This document shows positions 60,201 through 64,000 of a stretch of DNA of 64,000 bases, one piece after another. The stretch is taken from assembly GCF_014042165.1 (NCBI RefSeq), contig NZ_JACDZE010000001.1, positions 1 through 64,000 of the forward strand, written 5' to 3'. The number at the start of each line of letters is the position of its first letter. The first letter of the stretch is position 1. Below the pieces are notes generated by a model, which searched no databases, was not told where the DNA came from, and was given only the letters and a program-made list of their open reading frames with translations. The stretch is from Moheibacter lacus. GTDB lineage: Bacteria > Bacteroidota > Bacteroidia > Flavobacteriales > Weeksellaceae. Position numbers and translations under genes: made by a program.

Positions 60201-62288
60201 ATTTTTGCCGATAATTTCCGTATTTCCAATCAAGGGAATGAAATCCTTGTTCAATCTGAATCCAATTCACCCAATAGTCCGCTCAATGTAGAGTTTACCG
60301 ATTTTGAAATTGCCAATATCACCGAAATCATCCGCAAAGATTCTTTGCTAGCCGAAGGAAGAATCAACGGAAATGTGCAGCTGCGAAACCTCACCGAAAA
60401 CCTGAACTTTACGTCCGATTTGACCATTCGCGAATTGGGTGTTTTTGGTAATCCAATAGGCGATTTGGCGGTTAAAGTAAACAATACCGCCGGAAATATC
60501 TTGAATGCCGATGTAGCCCTAAGCGGTAATAACAATGATGTGAAAATTCTAGGCGATTACAATTTGGAATCCGCTAGTTTTGATTTGGCGATGGACATCA
60601 ACCGTTTACAAATGCAAAGTGTTCAAGGTTTATCGATGAACCAGATCATCGAGTCGGAAGGTTATCTATCCGGAAATTTGAACCTCACCGGCACAACAGA
60701 AGCACCGAGGATTTTAGGTTCGGTTCAGTTCAATGATGTAGGCTTGCAAATTGCCCAAACGGGTAGCGATTTCCGAAATATCAACGACGAAATTGATTTT
60801 ACGCAAAGAGGAATCGAATTTGACAATTTTAAAATCAACGACAATGACGGGAATTCCCTGAACATCAACGGACAAGTGCTTACCCAATCTTACCGTGATT
60901 TTGCATTCAATTTGGATTTGACGGCCGATGATTTCAAGGTCGTAAATTCAGAGAAAAACAACGAAGCTATTATGTACGGTGTGCTGTCCATTGATGCCGA
61001 TTTGCGCATTCGCGGTGATTTGGATTTACCTATCGTGGACGGAAATTTAGCCGTAGCAGACGATACCGATTTCACATTTGTCCTTCCCCAAGAGTCGCCT
61101 ACACTTCAGGAAAGAGAAGGAATTGTGGAATTCATCGACAAAGACCAACCGGTACTCAATGAGACTTTGGTTGAAAATACCTTGAATTCCCAAACCAATT
61201 TTACCGGAATGGATGTCAACGTAAATATTGAAGTGAGCAAAGAAGCCAAAATGTCGATTATTATTGACAAAGCCAATGGCGATTTCGTGGAACTTCAGGG
61301 AGAAGCAGATTTAACGGGAGGAATCGATCCATCGGGGAAAATAACGCTCGTCGGTGTTTATCAGGTTGAAAAAGGTGGATACGAACTCTCGGTGAGTATG
61401 TTGCGAAGAAAGTTTGACATCCAAAAAGGAAGTACCATTACCTGGAATGGTGAACCCACCGAAGCAACGCTGGACATCACCGCCATTTATAAAACCGAAG
61501 CACCGCCGATTGATTTGGTGGAACAACAAATCTCCGGAAAGTCCAATTCCGAAATGAACCAATACAAACAACGAATTCCATTCAATACCTTATTGAAACT
61601 CAAAGGAGAATTATTGAAACCCGAAATTAGTTTTGATATTGAAGTCGACGAAGAAAATGCAGGGGTTTCCACAATGGTTTTGGACGATACCAAACAAAAA
61701 CTTCAGCAATTAAGGAACGAAGAATCGGAGTTGAATAAGCAGGTTTTTGCTTTGCTTTTGCTCAATCGTTTTGTGGGCGAAAACCCATTTGACAGTGGTT
61801 CGGGGCTTTCGGCCGAATCATTGGCTCGTCAGAGTGTGAGCAAAATTCTTTCCCAACAATTGAACAACCTTACCGAAGATTTGATCGAAGGTGTCGATTT
61901 GAATTTCGATTTGGAATCTACCGAAGATTATACATCCGGACAAAAAAATACCCGCACCGATTTGAATGTGGGCGTTAGCAAAAGATTGCTCAATGATCGT
62001 TTGAAAGTTTCAGTAGGCAGTAATTTCGGGATTGAAGGCGATGCGCGTCAAAATGAAAATACAACCAATATCGCCGGGGATGTGACCATTGATTACAACC
62101 TTTCCAAAGACGGCCGGTATATGTTGCGCGCCTATCGAAAAGACGAATACCAAGTGGCTTTGCAGGGACAAATCGTAGAAACCGGCGTGGGCTTTATCAT
62201 CACTTTGGATTACGATAAATTCCGCGAAATCTTTCAGCGAAGCAAGGAAAAAAAGAAAAACAGAAACAAAGAAGTAGAATTTAAATAA
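57285..62288 (+). CDS. tamB: TamB-like translocation/assembly module protein
   Basis: A 1667-residue protein with an N-terminal membrane anchor (about 11-30) and a very long series of beta-helical repeats ending in the DUF490/TamB domain (about 1250-1660; LMLRRKFDIQKGSTITWNG-like segment SMLRRKFDIQKGSTITWNGEP and LNVGVSKRLLNDRLKVSVGS). It spans the periplasm as a groove that helps move outer-membrane proteins or lipids. TTG at 57285 is the start, as no ATG fits. It overlaps the next gene, a TamL-type Omp85, by one base (TAATG), forming the Tam pair. Confidence 0.93.
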   Translation: MKFKLNKRKLLKWIGISLGAILILLILLILSLRIPAVQNYVKDKLIVYLEDKIQTEVHLDKVYIAFPNRILLENLYLQGQELDTLLAVRNLDVGLNMWKLLDSQADFTSIDLQGVRANVVRNPDGTFNFDYILDAFATDEKEEESKPFIISLDKIELQDIGISFIDNQSSNDINVFFNHLKTRVKTFDLEENSYALDELNLDGLKLRLHQDFVEEVAENVEKTVDSLNQQKPMSIDLNAVKFTNFNVDYGDDNAQTYAKILFKELSAEIDELDLQNNSFEIDKVLLSGARIKADLFSPENSQTETTDDERNKTITSTPKLILNQLVLEDVEAVYNNTAMANTQQGIDFNHLDFSDLNLELRNFQMENNEFVGRIESAEIQEKSGLHIQEFRTDFAYQAQQAFLKNLYLQTPKTILRDEIVLNYSSIAQLSEDLSNVEISADLYNSKIGFSDILTLAPDLRNTTPFNKYPNASLHLDAEINGIISDLFIQNLEVSGLDDLKLKVRGRLRNATNPENIYYDLNIAEFSSLSKTIYNLVPPNTIPPNISLPSSFTLRGKAKGTTEIIYADLKLNSTLGNAAVLANLNMRQKNRETYDVKANLRDLQIGKIIQNKELGAISADISAKGESFDFARANADLAGDVAYVDYNGYRYRNMNLIGKIRNGNYDIELISKDPNADLNLVASGIFNEENPTVKLDGTITKLDLNQLGFYADPMILAGNIAADFTNLNPDELNGYLHLKNFAISDTEEVFPIQDLTLNALYTADSTKINLQSQVVDLELNGKYKITQIFGSLQQTLNQYYEFQPVGDSAIIDPNQYFTLDARIKNDDLIRKFLPDLQSFETIVINGNYDADSRKLELNAEIPQVSYGEYLVENARVQIQNENQAIHYKLNVAGLNSESFALNRLSLFGDVADNVIRYNLIKKDEKEDNQFLIAGTAESLGEVTEISLNPDGLKLDYKDWAVAENNKIQIGPDGIFADNFRISNQGNEILVQSESNSPNSPLNVEFTDFEIANITEIIRKDSLLAEGRINGNVQLRNLTENLNFTSDLTIRELGVFGNPIGDLAVKVNNTAGNILNADVALSGNNNDVKILGDYNLESASFDLAMDINRLQMQSVQGLSMNQIIESEGYLSGNLNLTGTTEAPRILGSVQFNDVGLQIAQTGSDFRNINDEIDFTQRGIEFDNFKINDNDGNSLNINGQVLTQSYRDFAFNLDLTADDFKVVNSEKNNEAIMYGVLSIDADLRIRGDLDLPIVDGNLAVADDTDFTFVLPQESPTLQEREGIVEFIDKDQPVLNETLVENTLNSQTNFTGMDVNVNIEVSKEAKMSIIIDKANGDFVELQGEADLTGGIDPSGKITLVGVYQVEKGGYELSVSMLRRKFDIQKGSTITWNGEPTEATLDITAIYKTEAPPIDLVEQQISGKSNSEMNQYKQRIPFNTLLKLKGELLKPEISFDIEVDEENAGVSTMVLDDTKQKLQQLRNEESELNKQVFALLLLNRFVGENPFDSGSGLSAESLARQSVSKILSQQLNNLTEDLIEGVDLNFDLESTEDYTSGQKNTRTDLNVGVSKRLLNDRLKVSVGSNFGIEGDARQNENTTNIAGDVTIDYNLSKDGRYMLRAYRKDEYQVALQGQIVETGVGFIITLDYDKFREIFQRSKEKKKNRNKEVEFK

Positions 62289-64000
62289 TGGGGAAAATTC
62301 ATACATACATTCGTACGACAATGGTTTCGGGATTGGTCCTTTTGATTTCTTCTTGTAGCAATACGAAATACTTGAACGAAGGCGAAATGCTCTTTACCGG
62401 AGCCGAAGTCAAGATTGAATCAGACTCAATTCCACGCAAAGAACAAAAGGAATTAAAAGAAAATTTAGAAGAGAATTTAACACCCAAACCCAATTCTTCT
62501 TTTTTGGGCCTTCGGCCGAAATTATTCTTCTACAACATCACCAAAGAACCCGAAAAAGACAAAGGATTGCGTTATTGGATGAAGTACCGATTGGGCGAAG
62601 AACCGGTTTTATTGCAAGATGTAGACCGAGAATTCAACCGAGAAATTTTGGTCAACTATGCCGAAAACAAAGGCTATTTCAATGCAACTGCATCCTACGA
62701 TACGATTTCCAAAAATAAAAAAGCAGAGATTCATTACACCGTAAATCCGGGCGCACAATATAAATTGGGCTTGGTTGAATATGAAAAAGATACCACGCTG
62801 ATCAATACCGAAATTCAAAAATTAACCGATAAATCACTGCTCCAAACAGGTGAACCCTTTGATTTGGATGTGATCAAAGCCGAACGGGAACGAATCGACC
62901 GAAATCTCAAAGAACGGGGATTTTATTATTTCAGTCCGGAGAATATACTCGTTCAGGCCGATAGTACTGTTTCCAACGACCATAGAGTCGATTTGAATGT
63001 AAAATTGAAAGACAATACGCCGCAATTGGCCAAAGAACAATTCACCATCGACAAAGTAATTGTTTTTCCCAATTACAGTATGGATGAAGTGAAACTGGGC
63101 CGATATGGAATCCCAATGCATATCGATACTCTTTCGGGATATACCTATGAAAATATATATGTGGTGGATCACGAAAATAAGTTCAAACCCAAAATTTTTG
63201 ACCGTGCGCTTTATTTCAAAACCGGTGATTTGTACAATCGATCCAATCATAATTTAAGTTTAAGCCGATTGATTAATCTTGGCGTTTTCAAATTTGTGAA
63301 AAATGAATTTGTCGTTTCAGATTCGGTCAATCAAAAGTTTGATGCGTATTATTTACTCACGCCAAGAGAACTCCAATCATTGCGATTGGAAGCATTGGGC
63401 CGAACAAATTCTGCAAATTATGCCGGAAGTGAGTTAAACCTGAATTGGACCCATCGCAATATATTTCGAGGTGCCGAACAATTGAAAGTCGCCGTTTTTG
63501 GTGCTTTCGATGTGCAGATGGGAGGACCGAAAGATGCCGCCAATATATTCCGCGCCGGTGCCAATGCACAATTGTCTATCCCACGAATTGTCGCGCCTTT
63601 TCGATTTCAATCTTCCAGTGCATTTGTTCCCCGAACCAATATTTCGATCGGATATGAATTTATGAACCGAACCGAACTCTATACACTCAATAATTTCAAT
63701 GCTTCATTTGGATATGTTTGGAAAGAAAATGAACGGAAAGAACACGATTTAAAAATACTGGACATTACCTATATTTCGCCTGCCAATATCACCGAGAAAT
63801 TCGATTCGATTTCGGCCAATAATCCATTTATGCAACGAATCGTAGAACCGCAATTGATTTTTGGACCAGTTTATTCGTACACCTACACCAATACGATGTT
63901 GCCCAAGAAAAACACGATTTATTACAGAGGTCGTTTGGATTTAGCGGGGAATTTGGCGGGATTAATTTCGGGTGGAAATGCAAAAGAAGGAAATCAAAAA
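62288..64000 (+). CDS. tamL: TamL-type lipoprotein of the Omp85/BamA family (3' end outside window)
   Basis: The frame starts at ATG 62288, overlapping the tamB stop, and stays open to the window edge (571 codons), so the stop is beyond 64000. A lipoprotein signal has lipobox LISSC with Cys23. POTRA domains follow (about 30-330), with NREILVNYAENKGYFNATASYDTI and RIDRNLKERGFYYFSPENI. The barrel begins near RNIFRGAEQLKV (about 395). Lipidated BamA homologues beside tamB are called TamL in Bacteroidota; with TamB they assemble outer-membrane components. Confidence 0.92.
   Translation, partial: MGKIHTYIRTTMVSGLVLLISSCSNTKYLNEGEMLFTGAEVKIESDSIPRKEQKELKENLEENLTPKPNSSFLGLRPKLFFYNITKEPEKDKGLRYWMKYRLGEEPVLLQDVDREFNREILVNYAENKGYFNATASYDTISKNKKAEIHYTVNPGAQYKLGLVEYEKDTTLINTEIQKLTDKSLLQTGEPFDLDVIKAERERIDRNLKERGFYYFSPENILVQADSTVSNDHRVDLNVKLKDNTPQLAKEQFTIDKVIVFPNYSMDEVKLGRYGIPMHIDTLSGYTYENIYVVDHENKFKPKIFDRALYFKTGDLYNRSNHNLSLSRLINLGVFKFVKNEFVVSDSVNQKFDAYYLLTPRELQSLRLEALGRTNSANYAGSELNLNWTHRNIFRGAEQLKVAVFGAFDVQMGGPKDAANIFRAGANAQLSIPRIVAPFRFQSSSAFVPRTNISIGYEFMNRTELYTLNNFNASFGYVWKENERKEHDLKILDITYISPANITEKFDSISANNPFMQRIVEPQLIFGPVYSYTYTNTMLPKKNTIYYRGRLDLAGNLAGLISGGNAKEGNQK

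Noticed and set aside
1-64000. CRISPR arrays, IS elements, integrases, rRNA genes
   Set aside because: No regularly spaced repeats, transposase or integrase motifs, or rRNA-like sequence were seen, so the accessory nature of 1-19418 rests on gene content alone.

Overview
The window comes from a low-GC member of the Bacteroidota, almost certainly class Flavobacteriia; the genus cannot be fixed from this sequence. Evidence: many promoters carry the Bacteroidota -7 box TAnnTTTG, sometimes with TTTG 19 bp upstream; an endonuclease I family protein ends in a type IX secretion (Por) sorting domain; an L-lysine 6-transaminase is present; and TamB is followed by a lipoprotein-type Omp85 (TamL).

Positions 1-19,418 are an accessory block built around reactive sulfur and oxidative or respiratory stress. 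It holds the end of an OprD-like porin, a YeeE/YedE-type sulfur permease, a Crp/Fnr regulator, DinB and CMD proteins, a TetR-TolC-HlyD-ABC efflux operon ending in a broken AhpD-like gene, three persulfide-dioxygenase/rhodanese fusions (one exported, two cytosolic), a hot-dog thioesterase, cytochrome bd oxidase (cydAB), a TauE/SafE exporter, a 1-Cys peroxiredoxin, two single-domain rhodaneses, two small membrane proteins and a thioredoxin. Six transcription units in this block start with the same module: a GTAAC-N4-GTTAC palindrome whose centre lies exactly 29.5 bp from the first base of a -7 box. I did not find this module elsewhere in the window. It looks like one class II-type regulon, and the Crp/Fnr protein encoded at 942-1571 is the obvious candidate activator.

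Positions 19,459-64,000 are ordinary chromosomal backbone. Purine synthesis is strongly represented (guaA, purD, purH, purB, purA, purM, as separate units). Mixed in are cell-wall genes (mtgA, pbpC), aat, tRNA-Gln(UUG), fumC, an S8 protease, the T9SS nuclease, an OmpA lipoprotein, an LpxD-family acyltransferase, lat, a tandem pair of outer-membrane barrels, an M14-like deacylase, a Bcr/CflA exporter and an accB-accC-accD-alkD operon. A PIF1-type helicase, an I42 inhibitor, a YtxH/holin-like/SemiSWEET group and tamB-tamL complete the region. The last gene, tamL, runs off the right edge.

Three genes are visibly damaged: the AhpD-like gene (in-frame TAA at 8375), a secreted hypothetical protein (one extra T near 36263-36266), and a cardiolipin synthase reduced to its N- and C-terminal ends (53047-53561). 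No IS element, integrase, CRISPR array or rRNA is visible.
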